From Variovorax sp. CF079 (lineage in GTDB: Bacteria; Pseudomonadota; Gammaproteobacteria; Burkholderiales; Burkholderiaceae_C), in assembly GCF_900101545.1 (NCBI RefSeq), contig NZ_FMZU01000021.1, positions 1 through 64,000 on the forward strand: a stretch of DNA of 64,000 nucleotides, given 5' to 3'. Made by a program: the position numbers and the translations under genes. Positions 34,907-44,310 of the stretch are shown in pieces. The notes beneath the pieces were generated by a model. That model had not been told where the DNA came from. It searched no databases and saw only the letters and a list, made by a program, of their open reading frames with translations. Every line of letters begins with the position of its first letter. Positions within the stretch are counted from its first letter, which is position 1.

Positions 34907-36022
34907 ATGCTGATAGGCGTGCCGGCCGAAACTGCGCCAGGCGAAACCCGTGTGGCCGTCACTGCGGAGACGGCCAAGAAGCTCGTTGCACAGGGTCACA
35001 CCGTGCGCATCCAGTCCGGCGCCGGCGTGGTGGCCAGCGTCACCGATGCGGCCTACCAGGCCGTCGGCGCCGAGATCACCGACGGCAACGGCGCCTTCGG
35101 CGCCGACATCGTGCTCAAGGTGCGCGCGCCGAGCGATGCCGAGGCGGTGCTCATGAAACCCGGCACCGTCGTCATTGGCATGCTCAACCCCTTCGATGCC
35201 GCGGGCCTGCAAAGGCTCGCGACGGCCGGCCTCACCGGCTTCGCGCTCGAAGCCGCGCCGCGCACCACCCGCGCGCAGAGCATGGACGTGCTGTCGAGCC
35301 AGGCCAACATCGCCGGCTACAAGGCCGTCATGATCGCGGCCGACAAGTATCAGCGCTTCTTTCCGATGCTGATGACGGCCGCCGGCACCGTGAAGGCGGC
35401 GCGCATCGTGATCCTCGGCGTCGGCGTCGCCGGCCTGCAGGCCATCGCCACCGCCAAGCGGCTCGGGGCCGTCATCGAAGCGAGCGACGTGCGCCCGAGC
35501 GTCAAGGAGCAGGTCGAGTCCTTGGGCGCCAAGTTCATCGACGTCTCGTACGACACCGACGAAGAGAAGGAAGCGGCGCAGGGCGTCGGCGGCTACGCCA
35601 AGCCGATGCCCCAGAGCTGGCTCGATCGGCAGAAGGTCGAAGTGGCCAAGCGCGTGGCCGCGGCCGACATCGTCATCACCACCGCGCTGATCCCGGGCCG
35701 GCCCGCGCCGGTGCTGGTGACCGAAGAGATGGTCAAGGCCATGAAGCCCGGTTCGGTCATCGTCGACCTGGCCGCGCCGCAAGGCGGCAACTGCCCGCTC
35801 ACCGAAGCAGACCGCACCGTCATCAAGCACGGCGTCACGCTGGTGGGCGAAACCAATCTGCCCGCGCTGGTCGCGGCCGACGCGTCTTCGCTCTACGCGC
35901 GCAACGTGCTCGACTTCCTCAAGCTCATCGTGAACAAGGAAGGCGCGCTCAACATCGACCTCGAAGACGACATCGTGGCCGCCTGCCTGATGAGCAAAGA
36001 CGGTCAAGTGACCCGGAAGTGA
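34907..36022 (+). CDS. pntAa: NAD(P) transhydrogenase subunit alpha 1, NAD-binding
   Basis: A 371-residue soluble domain I of the proton-translocating transhydrogenase, which binds NAD(H). It contains MLIGVPAETAPGETRVA at the start, QANIAGYKAVMIAA, the Rossmann region ILGVGVAGLQAIATAKRLGA, and RPAPVLVTEEMV. The GAGGAG site precedes the ATG. It is the first gene of a three-gene operon in which the alpha chain is split into a soluble and a membrane part, as in Rhodospirillum and many Burkholderiales. The complex uses the proton gradient to make NADPH. Confidence 0.96.
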   Translation: MLIGVPAETAPGETRVAVTAETAKKLVAQGHTVRIQSGAGVVASVTDAAYQAVGAEITDGNGAFGADIVLKVRAPSDAEAVLMKPGTVVIGMLNPFDAAGLQRLATAGLTGFALEAAPRTTRAQSMDVLSSQANIAGYKAVMIAADKYQRFFPMLMTAAGTVKAARIVILGVGVAGLQAIATAKRLGAVIEASDVRPSVKEQVESLGAKFIDVSYDTDEEKEAAQGVGGYAKPMPQSWLDRQKVEVAKRVAAADIVITTALIPGRPAPVLVTEEMVKAMKPGSVIVDLAAPQGGNCPLTEADRTVIKHGVTLVGETNLPALVAADASSLYARNVLDFLKLIVNKEGALNIDLEDDIVAACLMSKDGQVTRK

Positions 36023-36035
36023 CAAGGAAAAGACC

Positions 36036-36365
36036 ATGGATCCCGTTTCCCATACCGTCATCAACCTGATCATCTTCGTGCTGGCCATCTACGTCGGCTA
36101 CCACGTGGTCTGGACCGTCACGCCGGCGTTGCACACGCCGCTGATGGCCGTGACCAATGCGATCTCGGCGATCGTGATCGTCGGCGCCATGCTGGCGGCG
36201 GCGCTCACCGAGAGCGGCCTCGGCAAGACCATGGGCGTGCTGGCCGTGGCGCTGGCCGCGGTCAACGTCTTCGGCGGCTTCCTCGTCACGCGGCGAATGC
36301 TGGAGATGTTCAAGAAGAAGGACAAAAAGGCAGCGCCCGCGGCCGACAAGGGGAATGCAGCATGA
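36036..36365 (+). CDS. pntAb: NAD(P) transhydrogenase subunit alpha 2, membrane part
   Basis: A 109-residue membrane protein with three hydrophobic helices (about 5-30, 37-60, 66-88) and a basic C-terminal tail (MLEMFKKKDKKA). It corresponds to the C-terminal membrane end of the fused E. coli PntA. It lies 13 bases after pntAa, and its stop overlaps the pntB start by 4 bases, which fixes its place in the operon. Confidence 0.94.
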   Translation: MDPVSHTVINLIIFVLAIYVGYHVVWTVTPALHTPLMAVTNAISAIVIVGAMLAAALTESGLGKTMGVLAVALAAVNVFGGFLVTRRMLEMFKKKDKKAAPAADKGNAA

Positions 36366-37786
36366 GCATGAATGTCGCCACGCTGCTGTACCTGATCGCA
36401 TCGGTCTGCTTCATTCAATCGCTCAAGGGCCTGAGCCACCCCACCACCTCCATTCGCGGCAACCTGTTCGGCATGGTCGGCATGGCGATCGCCATCCTGA
36501 CCACCGCGGCCTTGATCGTGCAGATCTCGGACGGCAAGGCCATGGGCATGGCCTGGGTGCTGCTGGGCCTGGTGGCCGGCGGCGGCTACGGCGCCTACCG
36601 CGCCAAGACCGTCGAGATGACGCAGATGCCCGAGCTGGTGGCCTTCTTCCACAGCATGATCGGTATGGCCGCGGTCTTCATCGCCGTGGCGGCGGTGGTC
36701 GAGCCCTGGGCCTTCGGCATCGTTCCCAAGGGCGAGCTCATCCCCGCGGGCAACCGGCTCGAGCTCTTCCTCGGCGCGGCCATCGGCGCCATCACCTTCA
36801 GCGGCTCGGTCATCGCCTTCGGCAAGCTCTCGGGCAAGTACAAGTTCCGCCTGTTTCAGGGCGCGCCGGTCCAGTTCAAGGGCCAGCACATGCTGAACCT
36901 GGCGCTGGGCTTGCTGACCATCGCGCTCGGCCTGGTGTTCGTCTTCACCGAGAGCTGGACCGCCTTCTTCTTGATGGTGCTGCTGTCCTTCGTGATGGGC
37001 GTGCTGATCATCATCCCGATCGGCGGCGCCGACATGCCGGTGGTGGTCTCGATGCTCAACAGCTACTCGGGTTGGGCCGCGGCCGGCATCGGCTTCAGCC
37101 TCAACAACGCGATGCTGATCGTCGCCGGCTCGCTGGTGGGTTCCTCGGGTGCGATCCTGAGCTACATCATGTGCAAGGCGATGAACCGCTCGTTCTTCAA
37201 CGTGATCCTGGGCGGCTTCGGCGGCGAGGCGGCGGCGGCTTCCGGCGGCGCCAAGGAGCAGCGCCCGGTCAAGAGCGGCAGCGCCGACGACGCGGCCTAC
37301 ATGCTCTCCAATGCCGAGACCGTGATCATCGTGCCGGGCTACGGCCTGGCGGTGGCCCGGGCCCAGCATGCGGTCAACGAGCTGGCCGAGAAGCTCACCC
37401 ACAAGGGCGTGACGGTGAAGTACGCGATCCATCCGGTGGCCGGACGCATGCCGGGCCACATGAACGTGCTCTTGGCCGAGGCCGAGGTGCCCTACGACCA
37501 GGTGTTCGAGATGGAAGACATCAACGGCGAGTTCGCGCAGGCCGACGTCGCGATCATCCTGGGCGCCAACGACGTGGTGAACCCGGCTGCGCTGCAGAAG
37601 GGCACGCCGATCTACGGCATGCCGATCCTGGAGGCCTACAAGGCCAAGACGGTGATCGTGAACAAGCGTTCGATGGCTGCGGGTTATGCCGGTCTGGACA
37701 ACGAGCTGTTCTACATGGATAAGACCATGATGGTTTTCGGCGACGCCAAGAAGGTGGTCGAGGACATGGGCAAGGCGATCGAATAA
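36362..37786 (+). CDS. pntB: NAD(P) transhydrogenase subunit beta
   Basis: A 474-residue protein: membrane domain II in the first half (several hydrophobic helices, GADMPVVVSMLNSYSGWAAAG) and the NADP-binding domain III in the last 180 or so residues (IVPGYGLAVARAQHAV, HPVAGRMPGHMNVLLAEA, GANDVVNPAA). All key motifs are present. It overlaps pntAb by 4 bases and is the last gene of the operon; a GC-rich inverted repeat follows it. Confidence 0.97.
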   Translation: MSMNVATLLYLIASVCFIQSLKGLSHPTTSIRGNLFGMVGMAIAILTTAALIVQISDGKAMGMAWVLLGLVAGGGYGAYRAKTVEMTQMPELVAFFHSMIGMAAVFIAVAAVVEPWAFGIVPKGELIPAGNRLELFLGAAIGAITFSGSVIAFGKLSGKYKFRLFQGAPVQFKGQHMLNLALGLLTIALGLVFVFTESWTAFFLMVLLSFVMGVLIIIPIGGADMPVVVSMLNSYSGWAAAGIGFSLNNAMLIVAGSLVGSSGAILSYIMCKAMNRSFFNVILGGFGGEAAAASGGAKEQRPVKSGSADDAAYMLSNAETVIIVPGYGLAVARAQHAVNELAEKLTHKGVTVKYAIHPVAGRMPGHMNVLLAEAEVPYDQVFEMEDINGEFAQADVAIILGANDVVNPAALQKGTPIYGMPILEAYKAKTVIVNKRSMAAGYAGLDNELFYMDKTMMVFGDAKKVVEDMGKAIE

Positions 37787-37877
37787 GGGCGCCTTGCGCC
37801 CGCGCCTCCGCCTTGCCGGCATCGCCGGCGGCGGCCCCGTTGACCAGAACTCAGAATTTCGTTGAGGAGACCCATCC

Positions 37878-39554
37878 ATGACAGACCGCCCCTGGCTCAC
37901 CAGTTACCCGCAAGGCGTGCCCGCCGATATCGATGGCTCGCGCTATCCCTCCCTGGTGGCGCTCATGGAGGAGAGCTTCTCGAAGTACGCGGAGCGCACC
38001 GCCTACAGCTTCATGGGCAAGGATCTGAGCTACGGCGAGGTCGACAAGCTGAGCCGGGGCTTCGCGGCCTACCTGCAGGGACTTGGGCTCGCGAAGGGCG
38101 ATCGCGTCGCGGTCATGATGCCGAACTGCCTGCAGTACCCGATCGCGGTGTGCGGCATCCTGCGCGCCGGGCTGATCCTCGTGAACGTCAACCCGCTCTA
38201 CACGCCGCGCGAGCTCGAGCACCAGCTGAAGGATTCCGGCTCCAAGGCGATCGTGATCATGGAGAACTTCGGCGCCACGCTGCAGCAATGCATCGCGTCC
38301 ACGCCGGTCAAGCACGTCGTGCTGAGCGGCATGGGCGATCGGCTCGGTCTGCTCAAGGGCGCGCTGGTCAATTACGTGGTGCGCAACGTCAAGAAGATGG
38401 TGCCCGACTTCAGCCTGCCCGGCGCCGTGCGCTTCAACGACGCGCTCGACAAGGGGGCAGGGCGCGGGCCGACGCCGGCGCCGATCGGGCCTGACGACGT
38501 CGCGGTGCTGCAGTACACGGGCGGCACCACCGGCGTGTCCAAGGGCGCCGTGCTGCTGCATCGCAACGTGATCTCCAACGTGCTGCAGTCCGAGGCCTGG
38601 AACGAGCCGGTCATGCAGAAGGTGCCAGCCGGCGAGCAGCCCACCAGCGTCTGCGCCCTGCCGCTCTATCACATCTTCGCGTTCACCGTGAACATGATGC
38701 TCAGCATGCGCACCGGCGGCAAGCTGATCCTGATTCCGAATCCGCGCGACATCCCGGCCGTGCTGAAGGAGCTGTCGAAGCACACCTTCCACAGCTTCCC
38801 GGCCGTCAATACCCTGTTCAACGGGCTGGCCAACCATCCGGACTTCGGCACCGTCGACTGGAAGAACCTCAAGGTCTCGGTCGGCGGCGGCATGGCGGTG
38901 CAGGGCGCGGTGGCCAAGCTCTGGCTCGAGAAGACCGGCTGCCCGATCTGCGAAGGCTACGGCCTCTCCGAAACCTCGCCGTCGGCCACTTGCAACCCGA
39001 CCACCAGCACTGCCTACACCGGCACCATCGGCGTGCCGCTGCCCAGCACCTACCTGAAGCTGCTCGACGACGACGGCCATGAGGTGCCGATGGGCCAGCC
39101 GGGCGAGATCGCCATCAAGGGCCCGCAGGTGATGGCCGGCTACTGGCAGCGTCCCGACGAAACGGCCAAGGTCATGACGGCCGACGGCTACTTCAAGTCC
39201 GGCGACATCGGCGTGGTTGACGAGCGCGGCTTCTTCAAGATCGTCGATCGCAAGAAGGACATGATCCTGGTCTCGGGCTTCAACGTGTATCCGAACGAGG
39301 TCGAAGAAGTGGTCGCGCAGATTCCGGGCGTGCTCGAATGCGCGGCCGTGGGCATCGGCGACGAGAAGACCGGCGAGGCCGTCAAGCTCGTGATCGTCAA
39401 GAAGAACCCGGATCTCACCGAGGCCCAGGTGCGCGACTTCTGCCGCGCCAATCTCACCGGCTACAAGCAGCCCAGGGTAGTGGAGTTCCGCACCGAGCTG
39501 CCGAAGACGCCGGTTGGCAAGATCCTGCGGCGCGAGCTGCGCGACAAGAAGTAG
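37878..39554 (+). CDS. fadD: long-chain acyl-CoA synthetase
   Basis: A 558-residue AMP-forming ligase that activates long-chain fatty acids with CoA. It carries the P-loop-like YTGGTTGVSKGAV, the GYGLSETSP motif, the FKSGDIGVVDERG region and KIVDRKKDMILVSGFNVYPNEVE, followed by the catalytic lysine in TPVGKILRRELR. A GAGGAG site precedes the ATG. FadD family membership is clear; exact chain length is not. It is followed after 11 bases by a nucleosidase gene. Confidence 0.93.
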   Translation: MTDRPWLTSYPQGVPADIDGSRYPSLVALMEESFSKYAERTAYSFMGKDLSYGEVDKLSRGFAAYLQGLGLAKGDRVAVMMPNCLQYPIAVCGILRAGLILVNVNPLYTPRELEHQLKDSGSKAIVIMENFGATLQQCIASTPVKHVVLSGMGDRLGLLKGALVNYVVRNVKKMVPDFSLPGAVRFNDALDKGAGRGPTPAPIGPDDVAVLQYTGGTTGVSKGAVLLHRNVISNVLQSEAWNEPVMQKVPAGEQPTSVCALPLYHIFAFTVNMMLSMRTGGKLILIPNPRDIPAVLKELSKHTFHSFPAVNTLFNGLANHPDFGTVDWKNLKVSVGGGMAVQGAVAKLWLEKTGCPICEGYGLSETSPSATCNPTTSTAYTGTIGVPLPSTYLKLLDDDGHEVPMGQPGEIAIKGPQVMAGYWQRPDETAKVMTADGYFKSGDIGVVDERGFFKIVDRKKDMILVSGFNVYPNEVEEVVAQIPGVLECAAVGIGDEKTGEAVKLVIVKKNPDLTEAQVRDFCRANLTGYKQPRVVEFRTELPKTPVGKILRRELRDKK

Positions 39555-39565
39555 CGGGCACTTCC

Positions 39566-40339
39566 ATGGCGGGGCCGGTCGCGATCGTTGCCGCCATGCA
39601 GGAAGAGCTGGGCGCGCTGCTCGCGGCGATGCCCGACGAGCAGCGCGTGCGCGTCGCCGGGCGGGATTTCTGGGTCGGCCATTTGCATGGGCAAGCCGTC
39701 GTGGCGGTGCTGTCGCGCATCGGCAAGGTCGCGGCGGCCACCACGGCCACTGTGCTGCTCGAGCGCTTCGGCGTGCGCGCCATCGTCTTCACCGGCGTTG
39801 CAGGTGGGCTCGGGCCCGGCGTGCGGGTGGGCGACGTGGTGGTGGCGACCAAGCTGCTGCAGCACGATCTAGACGCCTCGCCGATCTTTCCCAAATACGA
39901 AGTGCCGTTGACCGGGCATGCGCGCTTCGCGGCCGACACCGCGATCAGCGATGCGCTGGCCGCCGTGGCCGCCGGCCTGCTGCGCGATCCGGTCGCGCTG
40001 CTCGGGCAGACGGTGGTCGACGACTTCGGCCTGCAGGCGCCCCGGCTGCATCGCGGCCTGCTGGTGAGCGGCGACCGCTTCGTCTCGACCGCCGCCGAAA
40101 GCGATGCGCTCCGGCGCGAGTTGCCCGACGCGCTGGCGGTCGAGATGGAAGGCGCCGCGGTGGCGCAGGTGTGCCACGATTACCGTGTGCCATTCGCCGC
40201 GGTGCGCACGATCTCGGACCGCGCCGACGACGCGGCGCATGCCGACTTCCTGCGCTTCGTCGCCGCCGTCGCGAGCCGCTACAGCCTCGCGGTGATCGAC
40301 GCCTGGCTCGCCACGCTGTCCGGCCGATCGGCTACTTGA
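39566..40339 (+). CDS. 5'-methylthioadenosine/S-adenosylhomocysteine nucleosidase
   Basis: A 257-residue nucleoside phosphorylase-fold enzyme. Seen motifs: VAIVAAMQEELGALL with the conserved glutamate at the start, VFTGVAGGLGPGVRVGDVVVATKLLQHDLDA, and AVEMEGAAVAQVC with the substrate glutamate; SDRADD contains the catalytic aspartate. It removes adenine from MTA and SAH, recycling by-products of methylation and polyamine synthesis. It closely follows fadD. Its 3' end overlaps the convergent corA stop by 8 bases. Confidence 0.92.
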   Translation: MAGPVAIVAAMQEELGALLAAMPDEQRVRVAGRDFWVGHLHGQAVVAVLSRIGKVAAATTATVLLERFGVRAIVFTGVAGGLGPGVRVGDVVVATKLLQHDLDASPIFPKYEVPLTGHARFAADTAISDALAAVAAGLLRDPVALLGQTVVDDFGLQAPRLHRGLLVSGDRFVSTAAESDALRRELPDALAVEMEGAAVAQVCHDYRVPFAAVRTISDRADDAAHADFLRFVAAVASRYSLAVIDAWLATLSGRSAT

Positions 40340-41318
40340 GCCAGCCGCGGCGGCGGAAGTACCACATCGGCACCAGGGCGCTGGCGACCATCAGTACGAT
40401 CGCGTACGCGTAGCCGTAGCCCCATTCCAGCTCCGGCATGAGCTTGAAGTTCATGCCGTACACGCTCGCGATCAAGGTCGGCGGCAGCAGCGCGACGCTC
40501 GCCACCGAGAAGATCTTGATGGTCTTGTTCTGGTTGATGTTGATGAAACCGACGGTCGCATCCATCAGGAAGTTGATCTTGTCGAACAGGAAGGCGGTGT
40601 GGTTGTCGAGCGACTCGATGTCGCGCAGGATCTGGCGCGCCTCCTCGAACTGCTCGGCGTTCAGCATGCGGCTGCGCATCATGAAGCTCACCGCGCGGCG
40701 CGTGTCCATCACGTTGCGGCGGATGCGGCCGTTCAGGTCTTCCTGCCGCGCGATCGCGGCCAGCACCTCGCCGGCCAGTTCGTCGCTGACGTTGCCTTCC
40801 AGCACTTTCTTGCCCGCGACTTCCAGCTCGTCGTAGATGTTCTCGAGCGAGTCGGCCGAGTACTCGGCGTCGGCATCGAAGAGCTTCAAGAGCACTTCCT
40901 TGGCATCCTCGATCAGGCCGGGTGCGCGGCGCGCGCGCATGCGCAGCAGGCGGAACACCGGCACGTCTTCGTCGTGAATCGAGAACAGCACGCCGCGGCT
41001 GCGCAGTTCGGTGTTGTGCTGGTTGAGGATGAAGGCGACGCGCACGGAGCGCGGGTTCTCGGCGTCATCGATCAGGAAGTCGCTGCGCACGTGCAGCTCG
41101 CCGTTGTCTTCTTCGTAGAAGCGCGCCGACTCCTCGATGTCCTCGTCCATCGCATCCTCGGGGATGGACAGGCCGTAGTACTGCTTGATCCAGCGCTTTT
41201 CTTCGAGTGTGGGCGATTCGAGATCGACCCAGATCGGCTGGAACTGAGAGAGCTCTTCGAGGGCCTCGATTTCTTCCTGGACAAGGCGGCCGTTGGCGAG
41301 CGTGAAGATATTGAGCAT
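40332..41318 (-). CDS. corA: magnesium/cobalt transporter CorA
   Basis: A 328-residue CorA. The long cytoplasmic N-terminal domain (about 1-260) precedes two C-terminal membrane helices; the signature YGMNFKLMPE sits at the pore entrance and the tail is short and basic (WYFRRRGWLK). It forms a pentameric channel for Mg2+ in the inner membrane. It is transcribed alone. No magnesium-sensing leader was recognised in the 210 bases upstream. Confidence 0.95.
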   Translation of the reverse strand: MLNIFTLANGRLVQEEIEALEELSQFQPIWVDLESPTLEEKRWIKQYYGLSIPEDAMDEDIEESARFYEEDNGELHVRSDFLIDDAENPRSVRVAFILNQHNTELRSRGVLFSIHDEDVPVFRLLRMRARRAPGLIEDAKEVLLKLFDADAEYSADSLENIYDELEVAGKKVLEGNVSDELAGEVLAAIARQEDLNGRIRRNVMDTRRAVSFMMRSRMLNAEQFEEARQILRDIESLDNHTAFLFDKINFLMDATVGFININQNKTIKIFSVASVALLPPTLIASVYGMNFKLMPELEWGYGYAYAIVLMVASALVPMWYFRRRGWLK

Positions 41319-41528
41319 GGCTCACTCCCGGTGAATTTTTGTGGCGGTTGGCGAGGGTTCGGGGCGCTTTCAAGTCCCTGGCCAACAACGCATCACAGGG
41401 GAGTTGAAAGCTGCCGAGGCGGAACGGTTTCCATGCGAAGTCTCCGGTTGCAGCGAGGCGCGATTATGTCATCGGCCTCCGGCGCTTTTCTGCCGGCATC
41501 TGGATGGACATCCAGTAAAGTCGCGGCG

Positions 41529-43640
41529 ATGCAAAGCCTCGCGACACCCGCACCCACGAGCCAGGCCGAGCGCCTCGCGGCCGCGCTCGCCAAGCTCAAC
41601 GACGAGCAGCGTGCGGCGGTGGAGCACGGTGTCGGCACTGCCCTCGGCGAGGCTCCGGAAGACCAGCGGCCGTTGCTCGTGATTGCCGGCGCGGGCTCGG
41701 GCAAGACCAGCACGCTCGCGCATCGCGTGGCCCATCTGATCGCGCGTGGCGCCGATCCGCAGCGCATCCTCTTGCTGACCTTTTCGCGCCGCGCGGCGCA
41801 GGAGATGGAGCGCCGTGCCGGGCAGGTGCTGGCGCGCGTGCTCGGCCTGAAATCCGATGCGCCGCCGGCCCTGCCCTGGGCCGGCACCTTCCATGGCATC
41901 GGCGCGCGCCTGTTGCGCGAACACGCGGCGCAGATCGGCCTGCACGAGAACTTCACCATCCACGACCGCGGTGATGCCGAGGACCTGATGGGCCTGGTGC
42001 GCAACGACATCGGCCTCGCGTCCATGGAGCGGCGCTTTCCGCGCAAGGGAACCTGCCTCTCGATCTACTCGCGCGCCGTCAACAGCTGCGCGCCGCTGGC
42101 CGAGGTGCTCGCGCATGCGTTTCCGTGGTGCGCCGAATGGGAGGCCGAGCTCAAGCGCCTCTTCGGCGCTTACGTCGAAGCCAAGCAGGCGCAGCAGGTG
42201 CTCGACTACGACGACCTGCTGCTGTACTGGGCCGAGATGGTGGCGGAGCCCGCGCTGGCGGCGCAGATCGGCGCGCGCTTCGACCACGTGCTGGTCGACG
42301 AGTACCAGGACACCAATCTGCTGCAGGCCGCCATCCTGCGCGCGCTCAAGCCCGACGGCCGCGGCCTCACCGTGGTCGGCGACGACGCGCAGTCGATCTA
42401 CTCGTTCCGCGGCGCGACGGTGCGCAACATCCTCGACTTTCCGCAGCAGTTCACGCAGCCCGCGCGGGTGGTCACGCTGGAGCGCAACTACCGCTCGACC
42501 CAGCCCATCCTCGATGTCTCCAATGCGGTGATCGCCGCCGCTGCGGAGCGCCACGCCAAGACCCTCTGGACCGACAAGCCCTCGGCCGGACGGCCGCAGC
42601 TGGTGCTGGTGCCCGACGAAGCACAACAGGCCCGCTTCGTGGCCGAGCGCGTGCTCGCGCACCGCGAAGGCGGTCTGGCGCTGAAATCGCAGGCCGTGCT
42701 GTTCCGCAGCTCGAGCCACAGCGCCGCGCTCGAGCTCGAGCTGGCGCGGCGCAACATCCCCTTCGTCAAGTACGGCGGCCTCAAGTTTCTCGAAGCCGCG
42801 CATGTGAAGGACCTGCTGGCGGTGCTGCGCTTCGCCCAGAATCCGCGCGGGCGCATGGCGGGCTTTCGCGTCACGCAGCTGATTCCAGGCATCGGGCCGG
42901 TCAGCTCCACGCGGCTGCTCGACGCGATGGCCGAGGCTTCAGACCCCGGTGCCGTCGTGCAGGCCTTCGTGCCGCCTGCCGCCGCGAAGGAAGAGTGGGC
43001 GCGCTTCGCGGCCATCTATGCCGAATTGCGCGCGCCCACGCTCGCCTGGCCGGCCGACATCGAGCTCGCGTTGCAGTGGTATCTGCCCCACCTCGAGCGG
43101 CTTCACGACGATGCCGGCCTCAGGCGCGGCGACGTCGAGCAACTCGCGCGCCTGGCCTCGGGCTATGCCTCGCGGGAGCGCTTCCTGACCGAACTCACGC
43201 TCGATCCGCCCGAAGCGACGAGCGACCGCCCGGGTCCGCCGCTGCTCGACGAGGACTACCTGATCCTCTCGACCATCCACTCCGCCAAGGGGCAGGAGTG
43301 GCGCTCGGTGCACGTGCTCAACGTGGTCGACGGCTGCATCCCGGCCGACGTGGCGCAGGGCGCACAGGAGCTGGAGGAGGAGCGGCGCCTGCTCTACGTG
43401 GCAATGACCCGCGCGCGCGACCACCTGCACCTGCTGGTGCCTCAGCGCTTCTATGTCACGCAGCAGGCTGCGCGCGGCGACCGGCATCTGTACGCCGGCC
43501 GCACGCGCTTCATTTCGGCCGCCGATGCCGAGCGCTTTGAACAGCAGACCTGGCCGCCGCCGCCCGAACGCGCACCCCATGTACCGCCGCCGGCGGCCAC
43601 GATCGATCTGCTGAGCCGCATGCGCGCCGCGTGGCGCTGA
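41529..43640 (+). CDS. UvrD/Rep-type ATP-dependent DNA helicase
   Basis: A 703-residue superfamily 1A helicase. All motifs are visible: AGAGSGKTSTL (I), VDEYQDTN (II), GDDAQSIYSFRGA (III), LERNYRST (IV), STIHSAKGQEW (V) and LLYVAMTRARDHL (VI). It unwinds DNA 3' to 5' and is related to UvrD, PcrA and Rep, but it is not necessarily the main UvrD of this organism. The ATG at 41529 is preferred; the frame is open far upstream over corA. There is no nuclease domain. Confidence 0.92.
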   Translation: MQSLATPAPTSQAERLAAALAKLNDEQRAAVEHGVGTALGEAPEDQRPLLVIAGAGSGKTSTLAHRVAHLIARGADPQRILLLTFSRRAAQEMERRAGQVLARVLGLKSDAPPALPWAGTFHGIGARLLREHAAQIGLHENFTIHDRGDAEDLMGLVRNDIGLASMERRFPRKGTCLSIYSRAVNSCAPLAEVLAHAFPWCAEWEAELKRLFGAYVEAKQAQQVLDYDDLLLYWAEMVAEPALAAQIGARFDHVLVDEYQDTNLLQAAILRALKPDGRGLTVVGDDAQSIYSFRGATVRNILDFPQQFTQPARVVTLERNYRSTQPILDVSNAVIAAAAERHAKTLWTDKPSAGRPQLVLVPDEAQQARFVAERVLAHREGGLALKSQAVLFRSSSHSAALELELARRNIPFVKYGGLKFLEAAHVKDLLAVLRFAQNPRGRMAGFRVTQLIPGIGPVSSTRLLDAMAEASDPGAVVQAFVPPAAAKEEWARFAAIYAELRAPTLAWPADIELALQWYLPHLERLHDDAGLRRGDVEQLARLASGYASRERFLTELTLDPPEATSDRPGPPLLDEDYLILSTIHSAKGQEWRSVHVLNVVDGCIPADVAQGAQELEEERRLLYVAMTRARDHLHLLVPQRFYVTQQAARGDRHLYAGRTRFISAADAERFEQQTWPPPPERAPHVPPPAATIDLLSRMRAAWR

Positions 43641-43659
43641 GCGCCGCGCGAGGTCTTTA

Positions 43660-43680
43660 GCGCTATCAAATCGATAGCGC
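43660..43680. repeat. GCTATC...GATAGC hairpin
   Basis: A perfect 8-base-pair stem (GCGCTATC / GATAGCGC) with loop AAATC, 20 bases after the helicase stop. This type of short GCTATC-AAAT-GATAGC element is common between genes in Comamonadaceae, from memory. It may act as a terminator or RNA stabiliser; it has no T-tract. Confidence 0.5.
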
Positions 43681-43761
43681 ACCGTGAGCGTGGGCGGGCG
43701 GTGCCGGGGTTTGCCATGGAAGGGATTGCAATTCGATGACAGCATGGGCATAGTGAACCGA

Positions 43762-43809
43762 CCTTCTCCCTTTCCTCTCCCTCCCCCTTCCTTCTTCTCT
43801 CCTTCCCCC
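43762..43809. other. 48-base pure pyrimidine tract before hpf
   Basis: An unbroken run of 48 C and T residues on the plus strand, continued after one G by another nine. It lies about 80 bases before the hpf start. Such homopurine-homopyrimidine runs can form triplex DNA; here it may also be part of the 5' leader RNA. Confidence 0.6.
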
Positions 43810-43887
43810 GCCTTTCCCCATTTCGCCGGCCACGCTTCACCCTGAAGCGGGGTCTTTTTCCCCAACCGTCAATCCAGGAGGTCATTC

Positions 43888-44217
43888 ATGAATTTGACGA
43901 TCAGCGGTCATCACCTCGACGTCACCCCCGCCTTGCGCAGCTACGTTACGAGCAAGCTGGACCGAATCACCCGCCATTTCGACCAGGTGGTCGATGTGAA
44001 GGTGATCCTCACGGTGGAAAAGCAAAAGGAAAAGGAACGTCGGCAACGCGCCGAATGCAATATTCACGTCAAGGGCAATGACATGTTCGCGGAATCGAGC
44101 CACGCTGATCTCTACGCCGCGGTCGACGAGCTGGTGGACAAGCTCGATCGGCAGGTGGTCCGTCACAAAGACCGCCTGCAGGACCACCATCACGAGGCGC
44201 CGAAGCGCGTGATGTAG
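43888..44217 (+). CDS. hpf: ribosome hibernation promoting factor, short form
   Basis: A 109-residue protein of the HPF/YfiA family. It starts [20 protein letters not shown] and has the basic middle helix [21 protein letters not shown] and [18 protein letters not shown]. It binds the 30S decoding region to pair idle ribosomes as 100S dimers in stationary phase. An AGGAGG ribosome site precedes the ATG. As in many proteobacteria it is followed by ptsN; a strong terminator separates them here. Confidence 0.95.
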   Translation: MNLTISGHHLDVTPALRSYVTSKLDRITRHFDQVVDVKVILTVEKQKEKERRQRAECNIHVKGNDMFAESSHADLYAAVDELVDKLDRQVVRHKDRLQDHHHEAPKRVM

Positions 44218-44242
44218 TACCTCTCCGGGCAAATACTCTTGC

Positions 44243-44272
44243 GGGCCGCCTCAGGGCGGCCCTTTGCTTTTT
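44243..44272 (+). terminator. terminator after hpf
   Basis: An 8-base-pair stem (GGGCCGCC / GGCGGCCC) with a TCAG loop, followed by TTTGCTTTTT. It fits a rho-independent terminator 25 bases after the hpf stop. Confidence 0.85.
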
Positions 44273-44310
44273 GCGGAGCAGGTGCATAATCGCCCCCGCC
44301 CCGCCCCAAC

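Noticed and set aside
35949-37900. Long minus-strand frame opposite pntAb-pntB
   Set aside because: His/Arg/Asp-rich shadow without domains; the plus strand has three fully supported transhydrogenase genes.
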